Shown here: positions 23,600 through 34,428 of the stretch, piece by piece
Position numbering within the stretch: position 1 is the first letter of the stretch
Layout of the letters: each line of letters starts with the position of its first letter
Assembly: GCA_028023455.1 (NCBI GenBank)
Contig: JAQFVV010012508.1
Span: 3,903,877-3,967,876, forward strand
Length of the DNA stretch: 64,000 nucleotides
Direction: 5' to 3'
Source: Epiperipatus broadwayi
Taxonomy: Eukaryota > Onychophora > Udeonychophora > Euonychophora > Peripatidae
Notes under the pieces: model-generated
What the model was told of the DNA's origin: nothing
What the model saw: only the letters and a program-made list of their open reading frames with translations
The model's database searches: none
Made by a program: the position numbers and the translations under genes

Positions 23600-24030
23600 A
23601 TTACATTTGTGTGAAGGAAGTAATTCCACCATTAATAAAAAACACTTGGGAAAAAATTCAGTACAGGTGCTTTTAACTACAGAGATGTAGTATTTAAATT
23701 GTGAAGAAAATGTGATTGTAGTATATAAATTCATGCTTGAAATGTGATATTTAGTTGGGGGGGGGGGTAAAATGATGCTATAGTACTGTATTTATATTTG
23801 TTTTGGTTAGCATATTATTATATTTATGCGAAGGAAGTAATTCCACCATTAATAAAAAAATGCACAGAAAAAAAATCAGTCCATATGCTTTTAACTACAG
23901 AGGTGTAGTGTTTAAATTGTGAAGAAAATGTGGTTACTGTATTTAAATTCATTTTTTCAAATGTGATATTTAGTAAGGGGGAAAAAATAGATGGTATAAT
24001 ACTGTATTTACATTTAGTTTTGGTTAGAAA
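23600..24030 (+). repeat. 217-bp tandem duplication
   Basis: Two head-to-tail copies start near 23603 and 23820. Shared blocks include GAAGGAAGTAATTCCACCAT, TTAAATTGTGAAGAAAATGT and TGTGATATTTAGT. The copies differ by substitutions, a poly-G run (first copy) and small indels. No coding frame or terminal inverted repeats are visible. Confidence 0.8.
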
Positions 24031-24044
24031 ACAAATTAAATTAA

Positions 24045-24735
24045 TTTAAATCTCGTAGTTTTGTAGTTAAGTAGAGATAAAAGGTGGCTGCTGGAGGGTT
24101 GCATTAGATCCTAAGATCTAGGTCCAGTGCTTTCGGATCCAAGGCTCCTCACTGATGAAGGCCACAAGCCAGAAATTAGTCTAGGGATATTGGATGAGTA
24201 GGCACTAGATGGGGATTTTATGCACAAGCCTTCTGGCATCCATTGATCACTCTGGATTGCACTGAGTGGCAATACTATATGGAGAGTTTTGCCTGTTTTA
24301 ATGACAATTATAAGAAAACATAAGAAATGGTGATCATGTGATGTTTACTAGCTTAAAACCAATCCTGCTTAATGGGATAGTGGTGGTTATAGTTATTAAA
24401 GAACCAAAGATACCAAAAATGGATACTGAATTGATTTCAGACCTATGTGACTATGTAAACTAATGATCTTGGATTGAAAATATTGTGTTTTCAATTTAAG
24501 ACTCATAGTTTTGTAGTTAAGTAGACGTAAAGCGTGGCTGCTGGAGGGTTGCATTAGATCCTAAGATCTACGGGCAGTGCTCTCAGATCCAAGACTCCTC
24601 ACTGACGAAGGCCACAATCCAGAAACTAGTCTGATATTGGATGAGTAGGCACTAGATGGGAATTTTATGCACAAGTCTTCTGGCATCCAGTGATTACTCT
24701 AGCTTGCAGTGAGTGGCCAGCATTGCAACTAGACT
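24045..24735 (+). mobile_element. HHR-A tandem dimer, 450-bp period
   Basis: Two HHR-A units in direct tandem. The hammerhead cores are at 24152-24158 (CTGATGA) and 24602-24608 (CTGACGA), exactly 450 bp apart, and the flanking blocks (GGAGGGTTGCATTAGATCCT; ATGAGTAGGCACTAGATGGG) repeat at the same interval. The joining segment (24300-24500) runs through GAGTTTTGCCTGTTTTAATG into GTGATCATGTGATGTTTA and the next unit, so a complete monomer is about 450 nt. A head-to-tail dimer is what reverse transcription of a circular or concatemeric template would give, as proposed for retrozymes. The second unit has lost a few stem I bases. Confidence 0.8.
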
Positions 24736-25264
24736 CTCCCAACACTAATATTTACAAAAAATGAGCAAAGATATTGCTGAGCACTAGCCTATATTCCTGT
24801 ACCATGAAAACAAGCTTAGCCACACCTTCAAGCCCACATTATTCACAATTTTATGCTTGGAAAGAAATGATGTAAAGTAAGGAAGCCTTGCATATTGCCA
24901 ATAATGCCAATGTGCTTAACAAAAAGAATCCTGCTCTCCCCCTCTCCAAAAAGTGGTAGTGTAAATCATCTCATTCACATGTAATTCACATACCATTTCT
25001 ATCCCTATACTATGCAGACACATTGCTATGGTTGTGATATATTTATAAGATAGTGAAAACATGCTTATATAAGAATCCCATCTCAGGGAGTTCATATACT
25101 TTGCTCCCATTATTTTCAAGCTTTTTTTAATTCACGCTTTACCCATATATAAATTACAAGTACATGAGAAAAGTAAAAATTCTGATTAGAATATATTATT
25201 TTTTATAGATTTTAGTATTCATTATACAGTATAGTAACTGGAATTTTATAATGAAAAATGGTTT

Positions 25265-25950
25265 ATTTATTTTTAAGTCTTATAAATTCAATCTCTTTCG
25301 AATTACCAGCCATTTGATTCAATGCACTGGTCTAAATGTGTTTTTCATTTTTCAAAGTAGTTTGGAAATATTTGCAAAGTGATGCCTTTTAATGCATTTG
25401 TTTTTTTTTTTTTCACTACTAAGTCCGCAAAAAAAAAAAATCAATCATTTTTTTTATTCGAGAGATTAAAAAAATTGTATGAAATGAGATCGAATGAATA
25501 TGGCTGATAGATAAACTGGGTCGTGCTGAATTTAATTTAAAATACTTCACACTCACGGCATTGAGAGGTGACACTTTGTTGGAGTGAAGCTTGTACTCTT
25601 TTCTTTGCCACAAAATGGGATGTTTACATTTTACTGCATTACTTAAATGTTTCAAAACTTGTAGATAAAATACCTGTCCATTATGAACTAAATCTGAGAG
25701 AAAAATGTTATTTGTATCAAAAAAAAATCAGCCTTGTTTAACTTTGGACCTCACTCATGATGCTTTTTAGGAGTGTGGAGAATTTAACATTTCAGTTAAA
25801 CCACTCATAAACTTGTATTTTTATGAGATCAGCTTGCTTGTAATCTGTATCAAGCATTACAACTGTTTCCTCTGTTGTCTGTAAATGAAAACAGAGTTAC
25901 ATATTGTTCGAACTTTTTGGTCATTATAAAAATCATCACATACGTGAAAC
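25265..25950 (-). pseudogene. Tc1/mariner-type transposase pseudogene
   Basis: Reverse-strand fragments follow mariner order. An N-terminal KFEQYVTLF segment lies near 25915, and a QVYEWFN helix-turn-helix-like motif near 25820. Then comes the catalytic-domain region with FFFDTNNIFLSDLVHNGQVF (the usual phrase is close to FFD.RGIV..E..P.GQT.N), followed by VLKHLSNAVKCKHPILW and YKLHSNKVSPLNA. The C-terminal THLDQCIESNGW matches the usual RW.KCI...G.YFE. The aspartate expected in HxDNA is Asn here (LHSNKVSP), stops and frameshifts are frequent, and the PPYSPDL block has decayed (RPSLSISHIHSI). No intact TIRs were found. Confidence 0.7.
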
Positions 25951-26109
25951 ACACTTTACAGAAAATGTGCTGCATGTTACCATGATTTCACACGGTAACG
26001 TTATTTGGCAGATTGATGCAGAAGGATTCCTGCAAAAAGTATTTAACAGCTGAAGCATATATCACAACATGTATGCAAACCAGAGAATGATTCCGGTTAC
26101 TTTTGGGTA

Positions 26110-26640
26110 CCACCTCGTATAATGTATACTATAATATTCAAAATAAAAATTTTATTTCCCGTACATTATTTTTTTGTATGCATTGTATCATTAAAACATT
26201 TATAGAAAAGAATTACATTTTTATATATATATATATAAGTAAAAATAAAATGACTTCTTTATAATATTGTCATGGTTTTGTTTTACTGCATCAACACTCA
26301 TGTGACCAATTCCGATTATCTAGTAACCGTTTCTACCTAGCTAAGAACATCTATGTTTACTGATTAATACTGGGAAGGCTAGTTAAATTAGCTACTGTAA
26401 AAAGTGTTCAATTTTTTTTATGAACATGATTACGGGCAAAGCAGGAAAGTTCTTTAACTTGTGCACTATTTCATTATATATAAATATTTTATTTATATTT
26501 GGATATAAAAATATATGTTTGAATTTTAAAACAAAAAAAAATAGTTATTATTGTTGTAGAATGTAATTTAGATTGGGGATTATGATCAAATAAATTACAT
26601 GGAAAAAAAATGGAAAAACAATTTTTAAAAGAAACTGCGT
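26110..26640. other. Spacer, nothing recognised
   Basis: May include decayed mariner flank, but no terminal repeat can be shown. Confidence 0.5.
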
Positions 26641-26642
26641 TT

Positions 26643-26735
26643 GTCAAGCGTTGGTGGCCTAGTGGTTAGCATAGCTGCCTTCCAAGCAGCTGGTCCTGGT
26701 TCGTTTCCCGGTGAACGCATTTGACACACATAAAA
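26643..26735 (+). mobile_element. tRNA-Gly-derived mini-SINE
   Basis: A 71-nt tRNA-Gly-like body (26648-26718): GCGTTGG start, TGGCCTAGTGGTTAGCATAG A box, CTTCCAA anticodon loop (UCC), GGTTCGTTTCC B box, and AACGC end. It is framed by TGTCAA in front and TTTGACACACATAAAA behind, as in the 20-kb and 47.9-kb copies. It could fold as a tRNA, but the last acceptor pairs are imperfect and the framing marks it as a family member. The TSD is unclear because of A/T runs. Confidence 0.75.
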
Positions 26736-26739
26736 AAAA

Positions 26740-27420
26740 ATTTTTTTTTAAGATTAAAAACAAAAATGGATTCAAAAATACACTAAATAACTTGAATGAA
26801 CCATTGGAATGCCACTAAACAGACTTTTATATATATGACAACTATACCATTTTTAAGAATTGTTTTATTTTGTGTGTATGTGTGTCTATTAATATTCCAG
26901 GTTCTTTTTTAAAAGAAAATTATTCCTTTTTTAATCCTTTCAATTCTCCTTATGTATTAGAAAGCAAACGATCTTAATTAGAATTGAGAATTGTAGAAGT
27001 TTTTTAGGTTGAGGTCTAATCCTTTCATCTTCAGCAATTTAGTTGTTATTTGATAATACTATTTTAAAATATTTCCACATTTTTTTCATTTTGTGGCAGA
27101 GTTTCACATTACAGGTAAATGAAAAAAGCACTTCTCAAAAAAAGGTGAGAATTGAATAAAGTAATGCTGGTAATATGTATCTTAAGGTAAGAACTGTCTT
27201 CTTACTAAGATAAGATTTTTGCTAAAAGCTTTTTAGCTTTTTTTTTTTCATTTTTAAAAACCTTTCTTGAAATATTAATAAATCGTCTATCACTAATTTA
27301 AAGCCGTAATATATCACTATTTTATAATGCTATTGCAGAGAAGAGAAAGTTAATAACTTTTAATTAACGCATAAAAAATGTGCTGAGAATTTTTTTAAAA
27401 TCTTTTTTTATTTACTTAAT
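26740..27420. other. AT-rich spacer, nothing recognised
   Basis: No supported feature. Confidence 0.5.
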
Positions 27421-27424
27421 GAAT

Positions 27425-27815
27425 AAAGAGCAATACACAGACTTCAGACCACTCAAAGAAGTATGGAGAGATGTATGTTGGGAGTAACCAGAAGAGGTCG
27501 AAAGCGCAGTGTATGGGTAAGAGAACAATCAGGTGTTACTGACCTCATTGAAAAAATTAAAAGATTGAAGTGGAGTTGGGCTGGACATATTGCTAGAAGA
27601 GATGACAATAGATGGACAATTGAAATTTTAAACCGGATTCCAAGAGATTGTAAAAGACCCAGAAAGAGACCACATGTGAGATGGATGGGTGAAATAAGAA
27701 AGTGTGCAGGGGTGATGTGGAGAAGAGAAGTTAAAAATTGGAGAAGATGGATTAAACTTTGAGAGACCTTCATCCCGCAGTGGATTGGTAATGGTTTATG
27801 ATGATTATGATTCCT
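27425..27815 (+). pseudogene. RTE tail, longest tail fragment
   Basis: Starts further upstream than the other tails: RTTQRSMERCMLGVTRRGRK-like residues precede SGVTDLIEKIKRLKWSWAGH. The open stretch 27463-27762 carries RWTIEILNRIPRDCKRP and RWMGEIRKCAGVMWRRE, and the terminal block has a stop from one substitution. It ends in a poorly kept TGATGATTATGA terminus. Confidence 0.85.
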
Positions 27816-28010
27816 GTTTTCACTACACCACTCTCAACAAGGTAGGAATCGGTTTCCATTTTTACATCTTGCAGAGGGATGCATTCATAAACATGTGACT
27901 AAAGACATGTGAAAAAGATCTATGATCCCCAAGCTCTGCATTTCATGCTGAACCAGCACTCATCAGTTGGCCCAGACCACAATTTTCTCACACATATCTA
28001 TCAATGTTCA
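27816..28010 (-). mobile_element. HHR-B variant fragment
   Basis: Reverse strand reads CCAACTGATGAGTGCTGG, a TTCAGCAT return strand of stem II, GAAATGC, then CTTGGGGATCATAGATCTTT. This is the hammerhead segment of the HHR-B family with a different downstream part. That downstream part recurs at 28170-28290 (GGTAGGGACTGGTTTCTATC; GACATGAAAAAGATCTATGA). Confidence 0.5.
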
Positions 28011-28104
28011 TTAAATATGTAGATAGTAAATTACTACCATTTATTTGATAAGTGTCAAACTTGCTGTCCTCACAACTTTGACACAAATCACTCAATGAAT
28101 GTAT

Positions 28105-28425
28105 ATTGATAATTTTTATTGGTCATTCATTAGACTAGAGATTATCCAGTAATGAATAATATTCCTGTAATTTAATTTTCACTACCCTACCCTCACACAT
28201 GGTAGGGACTGGTTTCTATCCACTTTTAACACATTGTGGAGGGATGTAATCATAAACATATGATCAAAGACATGAAAAAGATCTATGATTGCATTCCTCC
28301 ACAAGATATTATTTAAGTGGATATCTTGCGTGAGAGTGATTTTAAACTGCAAGAATATTATTCATTATTAGATAATCCCTAATCTAATGAATGTCTAATA
28401 AAAATTATTATTTTTTGTCACATGT
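28105..28425. repeat. Foldback element with repeat-F arms
   Basis: The left arm (about 28108-28165, AATTTTTATTGGTCATTCAT, ACTAGAGATTATCCAG) is complementary to the right arm (about 28365-28422) over about 57 bp with few mismatches. The interior contains the variant block described for 27816-28010. Related arm sequence occurs at 12890, 33225 and 39885. The TSD was not determined. Confidence 0.65.
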
Positions 28426-28449
28426 CTTTTTAATAACTGAAACACCGAG

Positions 28450-29000
28450 GGGAGAGTGGTGGGTCATGTGAAAGTCTGTGCTCATATACCCTATATATTA
28501 CATATATAGACACAGGTATATTTATAATAAGCCTGGGTTTCAGTTATTACATAGTAGAGATGTCTGCCCATCCCTTGTATATGTATTAAATAGATTATTC
28601 CCTGTACATGAGGGATCAGATTGACCTTAGGTCAGCATGGGTGCGACAAGAATCTCGATCTCAGGGAGGCCTTTGAGCATTCCATCATCAGATTTTCAAT
28701 TGGATGGACGGTTGAAGAGTTGGAGTGTGGAGTAAATTGAAGCCTGTCCATTAAAGTATGAAGATTGACTATTTTAATATATATCTGAGCACTTATAGCA
28801 TATATGTGTAGAGTTGGTAATCTGGACCAACTGATGGTTGCTGGTTTAGCATGAAATACATATATTGGTGATTATTTATCTTTTCAACATATATGTGTTC
28901 AAGTGTATCAGTATTATGAGATAGTGTGGAGAGGGGTGGGTCATGTGAAAGTCTGTGCTCATATATTCTATATATTACATATATAAACACAAATATATAT
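28450..29000 (+). mobile_element. HHR-B' subfamily element
   Basis: Two B' ends, at 28450-28545 and 28925-29000, both with GTGGGTCATGTGAAAGTCTG and TATATTACATATATA. Between them lies the unit CCCATCCCTTGTATATGTATT, TTTTCAATTGGATGGACGG, and a hammerhead at about 28809-28870. The hammerhead shows stem I TAATC/GATTA and ACCAA/TTGGT, a core reading CTGATGG (last A lost), a TTGCT/AGCAT helix and GAAATACATATA. The unit recurs at 32540-33022. Confidence 0.75.
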
Positions 29001-29009
29001 TAAGCTTGT

Positions 29010-29990
29010 GTGTTTGTTAAGCATAAACTAAGTATAAAATTAAATGTGCAATTCTAACTATTGATATCTCACTACCAAGTCAAAATATTTTTCAGAGAAT
29101 AAAGAAAAAAATTACTTCAAAAAATAAAATAATAATGCTTTTAATGAAATCATGATTATTAAAAACATATTTTTGGTTGAGGGTCATTGCCTCTGATTTG
29201 TCACATTTATTTTGCAAAAAGCCTCTTTAATCTTTTACCTTATGTTCTTTCTTTCTTCACAAATCATCTCAACAATATTTTTTGCTTAACCACAGAATAC
29301 TTTGTCCACATTAGTGCCTTATGTCTACCTCCTCTCTAGCTGTCTGCACACTTCCCCTTGTTTTGTGTCGTATCATTCGTGCATAATTGTTATCAGCCAA
29401 TAGTATGACTAATAATATCATACAATACAATGGTTATATTCCTTTTTGGGCCTATCAAATGGAGACACATTTTGTTATTGATTTAGAGTGCGCTGACGAG
29501 TATTTTGAATTCAAAATGGCGGTGAGCTTAGTCTAAATCATCATCCACATGTCTTAAATTAATTTAATGTTTTTATAAATAAGCAAATTCTGAATCGTTC
29601 TTGTCCTCAAATTTAATTTAGCTGAAGTGAAACTGCAAAATTTTGAATGTCAATAATGTACTATGTTTAGAATACTGGAAATAATTGCGTTAAATTTGAA
29701 ACAAATGCTAAATAAATAAATGAACTAACGTATTACAAAACTAAAATTAAAAAGTTATAAATGTGTAATTGAAGTAAAAATATTCTGATGAGGTAAGCAT
29801 TACCGTGGAGAAAATATTTGGCTAAAAGAACTGACCAGGGTAGAGATTAATTACAATGATAATAAAACAATGATTCCTATTCCAGAAATAGAGCAGCACT
29901 AATCAGTGTTGTTTAACTTTCCATAACTAGTGTTGCTACCTGGGATTTGTTAATCTTACAATTCATGATGATTTTCTATCATGATGTCAT
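29010..29990. other. Spacer, nothing recognised
   Basis: Mixed composition around 29290-29530, with no coding motif that I recognise. Confidence 0.45.
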
Positions 29991-29994
29991 TTAA

Positions 29995-30736
29995 CTCTTA
30001 GCGTGATCGATTAGTTTAAAAGTGAAGTGGCTTGACATCACTCTAAATCGGTCACTTTTTGTACTACGATTATGATTGTGTGCTCGTTTAAAAGATTAAA
30101 AAAAGTTCTGTAAGATGCTGCCCTCTCTTGAATTATTTTACAAGTAAAAAATCAATAAATATGACCATATATGTCAAACAAAAGAAAAGCCCCACCTTTT
30201 CTTGAATCCTATTGGCTGATCAAATTTTGAACAAAGAAAATGGCTACCAAAAAGTAAAGAGTTACGATCGGTTTTTGTTTTATTGCGAAAATGATAAACG
30301 AATGTTTTAGACCATTTTAACCATATTTTTTGACAAATTATAAATTATTTTGATAAAATATGCTAAAAATAAAATTATTTTGGAAAAATATTTAAGACTT
30401 TTAACAAAAATTAATTGTTTTTTTTTCTGCAACTAAAATAGGCAAAGAAAATCACGTCGTAAGCAAAACATTTTGATTGGTGAGTAAGATTTCCTTTTTA
30501 TTTTCCACTAGCGAAAATGTATAAAATTATATAATAACAATTTATTTTTGAAAAAACTTTCGTTCACTTTCATAATCTGAAAAATTATTAATATACTTTT
30601 TACAAATGAAACTAAAGTGAATATAATTTTAAAAGAGAATATATTTTGACAATTGACACTTCAGTTTGTGAATTGGCCAATTAAAAGTTTTGACTTTTAC
30701 CTCATTCGGCCAATAATATAATTAGCGGTTTAAAGG
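29995..30736. mobile_element. TTAA-flanked MITE, copy 1 (piggyBac-type)
   Basis: A 742-bp non-coding element between TTAA at 29991-29994 and TTAA at 30737-30740. The termini are imperfectly inverted: CTCTTAGCGTGATCG on the left and, read outward in, CCTTTAAACCGCTAATTAT on the right. The interior matches 37973-38769 over its full length, including GAATTATTTTACAAGTAAAA, TTGAATCYTATTGGCTG and TTTGTGAATTGGCCAATTAA. A TTAA duplication with CCYTT-like ends is typical of piggyBac-superfamily MITEs; Kolobok also uses TTAA. Confidence 0.75.
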
Positions 30737-31078
30737 TTAAGGAATGACTGCGGGACTAGATTGTTATTTTATGTGGTATTAATCTTTGACTGTTAGTGTA
30801 ATTTTCATTAAAATGGTGCCAAGATGCTATGTAGAAATAGAACAAGTTTTGGCTGGTTTAATTTTTCAATACTGAAACAACATCAGTTTTGCCAATGAAG
30901 ATGAGATACTGAAATAATATTAAAATATTAACTTATTGAAATTCTACGAATTATATCTATATATTGTTTCAATCATTTCAGTGCTGAGTATTCTTGCATA
31001 ATGTGGTTTCTATCCAAGTGTTTTTTTTACTTTAATATTGGTATTAATTGTATGTAGGATGCCATATATGTATAAATA

Positions 31079-31600
31079 CACCTGGGTCTCGTTTTATGCG
31101 GATTATTTTAATACGATTTTGAAGTTATGCAATTCATGTTTCTTTTTAATATCTTTCATATTTCACTATATTTATTAGATATCAAGAAATTTAAATTATT
31201 AATAGCTTATTTTGATTTGAAATACTTTTTTTTTTTTTTCAAAAATATAACATTATATTATCAGCTAACGTGAATATGACCTGAAGCTGTATTTAGAATC
31301 TTAGCTTCTATGTAAATAACCTACTTATACTAGTGAGTAAATTATAATAATAGATTTATACTTACATATAAAAATATCACAATAAATATTCAATAAATAA
31401 GGAAGATTATATTGATTTTATGAACTGAAAATAATATTTCTAATGATAATGTATAATCATTTTATTTTGATTGTGATCACATTTTTTAAATATAGAAACA
31501 ATGTGAACATTTAAAATTTATTTCAGTAGTAAACATCTGTTGTCAACAGAAAACCATTAACACAGCACAAGACTGAAAGTGGCGCTAGTTGTACCTGGGA
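31079..31600 (+). mobile_element. Partial CACCTGGGTCTC element
   Basis: The left terminus CACCTGGGTCTCGTTTTATG is at 31079. Interior sequence around 31538-31597 (TGTCAACAGAAAACCATTAA and GGCGCTAGTTGTA) matches positions inside the copies at 43464-44630 and 46575-47530. The right terminus is missing, and a LINE C-terminus follows directly. Confidence 0.6.
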
Positions 31601-32228
31601 TGATTGTGTTAAGAGGATTTGAGCATTATAGTAGTAAGGAATGGGATAAAAGAATAGATTTATTAATAAAGAATAGGGAGTTAAAGAGACGGAGAAATAA
31701 TATGGAGAGTAAAAAGAATTTAAATATATATAGAAATAAACAGAATATTAGGTGTGAGTTAATATATGATAATAGTAAGAAAAATAGTTTATTATTTAAG
31801 GCTCCAAAGGGATCCTTAGCTACAAGAGAATATACATGTAAATGGAAAAATATGGGTGATTTATTTTGTAAATTATATAACGAAGGAATAGAAAATATTA
31901 GGCATTTGTTAATTGAATGTAAATGCTTGAAAACAGAAATGGTACATCTAATGAAGTTATTGAAGAATAAATATGAAAAAAGTGATTATACAGAAAGTGA
32001 ATTATTGGTTTTTTGGCTGGGTTTGGGAAAAGATAAGGGGGATTTAGATATAAAGGCTATAGAGTTGACAAAGATTATGTTGTGGAAATGGGATTGAGCA
32101 GAATATGGGAAAATTTAGAGTGGGGAATGGAAAATAAAGTGGCTAACAGGTTTATCTGGGTATAATTGCTGAGATATTCTTGACTTTGTTTAAGAAGAAG
32201 CCACAATACATCACATCACATCACATCA
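31579..32228 (+). pseudogene. LINE ORF2 C-terminal fragment with 3' tail
   Basis: An uninterrupted frame to 32097 encodes a LINE-like C-terminus. A CELIYDNSKKNSLLFKAPK segment (compare YDNS..S.LL.KAR.G in arthropod LINEs) is followed by SLATREYTCKW. Then comes a degenerate zinc knuckle, FCKLYNEGIENIRHLLIEC, in which the usual CxxC is CKLY, followed by a lysine-rich helix. After the stop (TGA at 32095) comes a GC-richer tail with GTGGCTAACAGGTTTATCTG, ending in ACATC repeats (32207-32228), probably the element 3' end. The annotated start is only the first Met in frame; the real element would extend upstream. Copies of the tail are at 41440-41690 and of the YDNS segment at 44640-44790 (both minus). 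Confidence 0.75.
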
Positions 32229-32539
32229 GCACTCGAAATTTCAATAAATAAACTAAATAAAAATTAACATTCAGAAGTGAAGTTTAAATTTAGATAATTT
32301 GGTTTGAATAATAGTTGCATTTGTTCCGGCTAATTTAAACTTTTTTTGTGTGTGTGCTTCCATAAGAAAATATTTTAAACTTCCATTTTAAAATAGTTTT
32401 AATCAGTAAATGCTTATATCTCATTATCATTAGAAGCATTTATCAGTCTGTTAGTTAAAAAAAGCTTACTAAAGTGTATAGCAATAAAATCGTCAACACG
32501 ACTCCCCTGCAATTTAATTAATTTTGAAAGAAACCTTTG

Positions 32540-33022
32540 CTAAGATTCTTTATCATTGCCCATCCTTGCATATGTATTAAATGGATTATGTCCTGTGCAT
32601 ATGGAATTCAGATTGACCTTAGGTCAACATGGGGGTGACAGGAGTCTCGGCCTCAGGGTGGCCTTCGAGCATTCCATCATCACATTTTCAATTGGATGGA
32701 CGGTTGAAGAGTTGGAGTGTGGAGTAGATTGGAGCCTGTCCATTAAAGTATGAAGGTTGTCTATCTTAATTTATATCTGAGCACTTATAGTATATATGTG
32801 TGGGAGATGATGATCTGGACCAACTGATGATTGCTGGTTTAGCATGAAATACGTGTATTGATGATTATTTATCTTTTCGGCATATATGTTATTGAGTGTA
32901 TCAGTGTTATTAGATAGAGTGGAGAATGATGGGTCATCTGAAAGTCTGTGCTCATGTACCCCATATTACATATATAGACACAGGTGTATAATAAGCCTGT
33001 GTTTCAGTTATTACATTGTTAC
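32540..33022 (+). mobile_element. HHR-B' subfamily element
   Basis: Second B' copy: CCCATCCTTGCATATGTATT, TTTTCAATTGGATGGACGG, then the hammerhead at about 32805-32870 (GGACCAACTGATGATTGCTG, AGCATGAAATACGTGTATTG), and the terminus GGGTCATCTGAAAGTCTGTG followed by AAGCCTGTGTTTCAGTTATT. No inverted arm is seen on the left. Confidence 0.75.
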
Positions 33023-33042
33023 TCTTTAAAAAAGAGTCTGTA

Positions 33043-33151
33043 GTCTTGCGTTGTTAGCCGAGACGTATCGCAGCTGCCATGCAAGCAACTAGTTGGTTGC
33101 AGACGGTTGTGGGTTCTCGTCCCGGCCGATGCTATGATATATGGAAAAAAA
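33043..33151 (+). mobile_element. tRNA-derived SINE, second subfamily, with TSD
   Basis: The tRNA-like body 33048-33132 begins GCGTTGTTAGCCGAGACG and ends GTCCCGGCCGATGC, with a GTGGGTTCTCGTCCC B-box region. The middle is longer than in the Gly-type copies (85 versus 71 nt). The tail is TATGATATATGG plus a run of A. TSDs: AAAAAAGAGTCTGTA (33028-33042) and AAAAAAGCGTCTGTA (33152-33166), one mismatch. The same subfamily is at 40152-40268 on the other strand. Confidence 0.8.
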
Positions 33152-33224
33152 AAAAAAGCGTCTGTAAAGGTGTAAAATGTTCCTTTGAATTTTCCATAAA
33201 AATTGTTACATTTTTATTTACCAT

Positions 33225-33305
33225 TGTCAAACTCTTTGTCACCATCCATCTCAGATAAATACAATAATGATTATTACTAATCATTTAGTAAACTAGAGAT
33301 TGCCT
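33225..33305. repeat. Repeat F, copy 3
   Basis: CAGATAAATACAATAATGAT, AATCATTTAGTAAACTAGAG and TTGCCTCTAG match 12890-13015 and the arms of 28105-28425. No boundaries can be set. Confidence 0.5.
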
Positions 33306-33309
33306 CTAG

Positions 33310-34200
33310 CACTGATATACACTTTAAACCTCAGTTAATGATTAATAAAAATTGTTGTCTTATCTTAATAAATAATTTATTCGCAATATGTCTTGCTAAA
33401 ATATATAATTGCCATTCCAAATAAAAATATGAGATGTATAGAATTATTCTTTTCCAAATTTACTTTATTTTTATTAAGTTAAGAAGTTATTTTCATGCAA
33501 GATTAATGGCTTTGGGGACTTTCTTTGTTTTGTTAGTTTTTTGTAGTATATAAGGAGTATACGCATACAAACAGATTTTATCTTAAATTTAATTTCGGAA
33601 AGTTTATTTGATCCCTGACGTAGAAGAAATACCATATTGATATAATTTATAGTTATTAATTTAAAAATTAAAGAATATTATCCATTATCATTTAAAAACT
33701 GTTGCTCTTTTAACAAATGTGAAGATGAAATATCAATTGTTTAAAAAAATTCTATCAGAAAAAAAAAAATTGTAAATGGATATTTATTTTTACATTTAGC
33801 ATTTAAAATAAATGATTTAAAATATTCAATACTGTATTTTGCATAATATTTAAGTCTACACGGACTTAATTATTTTCTGAATAAATAGGTTCAAAATGAA
33901 TACATCTGAAAACAGTGTTATGCTCAATTTAAGCTTAAACCAAAATTTAAACATATATATGGGCAATACGTATAAAGTAATAGCATAACTTTGCATTTAA
34001 CTAAATGAGTGGACAATAAGAGTTATCTCTATCATATGCCAGAAAGGTCACGTGTTAGTGTTGTAATTATAATGGGCAATTGAATTGAGAATGATATTTT
34101 ATCTTAAAATAATAGATAATCTTATCTTGAATGAAGAATCTATTTGCGTATTTTATCATGTTAGCACAAGTCTCGTTATATCTTAAAGGACAATATCTCT
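33310..34200. other. AT-rich spacer, nothing recognised
   Basis: No supported feature. Confidence 0.55.
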
Positions 34201-34214
34201 TAGAATTATTTATT

Positions 34215-34428
34215 AAACCACTAAACGTCACATGACATAAAGATTTAAGAGCAGTGCTCTCAAATCCAAAACTCCTCACTGATGAAAGCCACGAGCTAGA
34301 AACTGGTCTGGGGATATTGGATGAGTAAACATAGATAGGGATTTTCTGCACAAACCTTCCTGCATCCATTGATTACTCTGGCTTGCACTGAGTGGCGCTA
34401 CTGTATTGAGAGTTTTGCCTCTGTTTTA
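34215..34428 (+). mobile_element. HHR-A element with 13-bp TSD
   Basis: Perfect 13-bp TSD AGAATTATTTATT at 34202-34214 and 34429-34441. The element opens with a short inverted arm (AAACCACTAAACGTCACATG), jumps into the sense unit at about 34245, carries CTGATGA at about 34277 and GAAACTGGTCTGGGGATATT, and ends GAGTTTTGCCTCTGTTTT. At 214 bp it is one of the smallest copies. The hammerhead has an AAGC-type stem II with mismatches. Confidence 0.85.

Noticed and set aside
24152-24181. Long stem III between CTAG (after GAAA) and CTAG about 30 nt later in HHR-A
   Set aside because: That pairing leaves no cleavage site or stem I partner, whereas the two-pair stem III with GTC gives a full stem I with complementary outer helix.
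26648-26718. Functional tRNA-Gly(UCC) gene
   Set aside because: The body looks like a tRNA, but it has the same 5'/3' framing and A-rich tail as the SINE copies and imperfect acceptor pairing, so I call it a SINE.
32207-32228. CATCA repeat as a CRISPR-like or satellite array
   Set aside because: Only about four ACATC units; it is the terminal microsatellite of the LINE.
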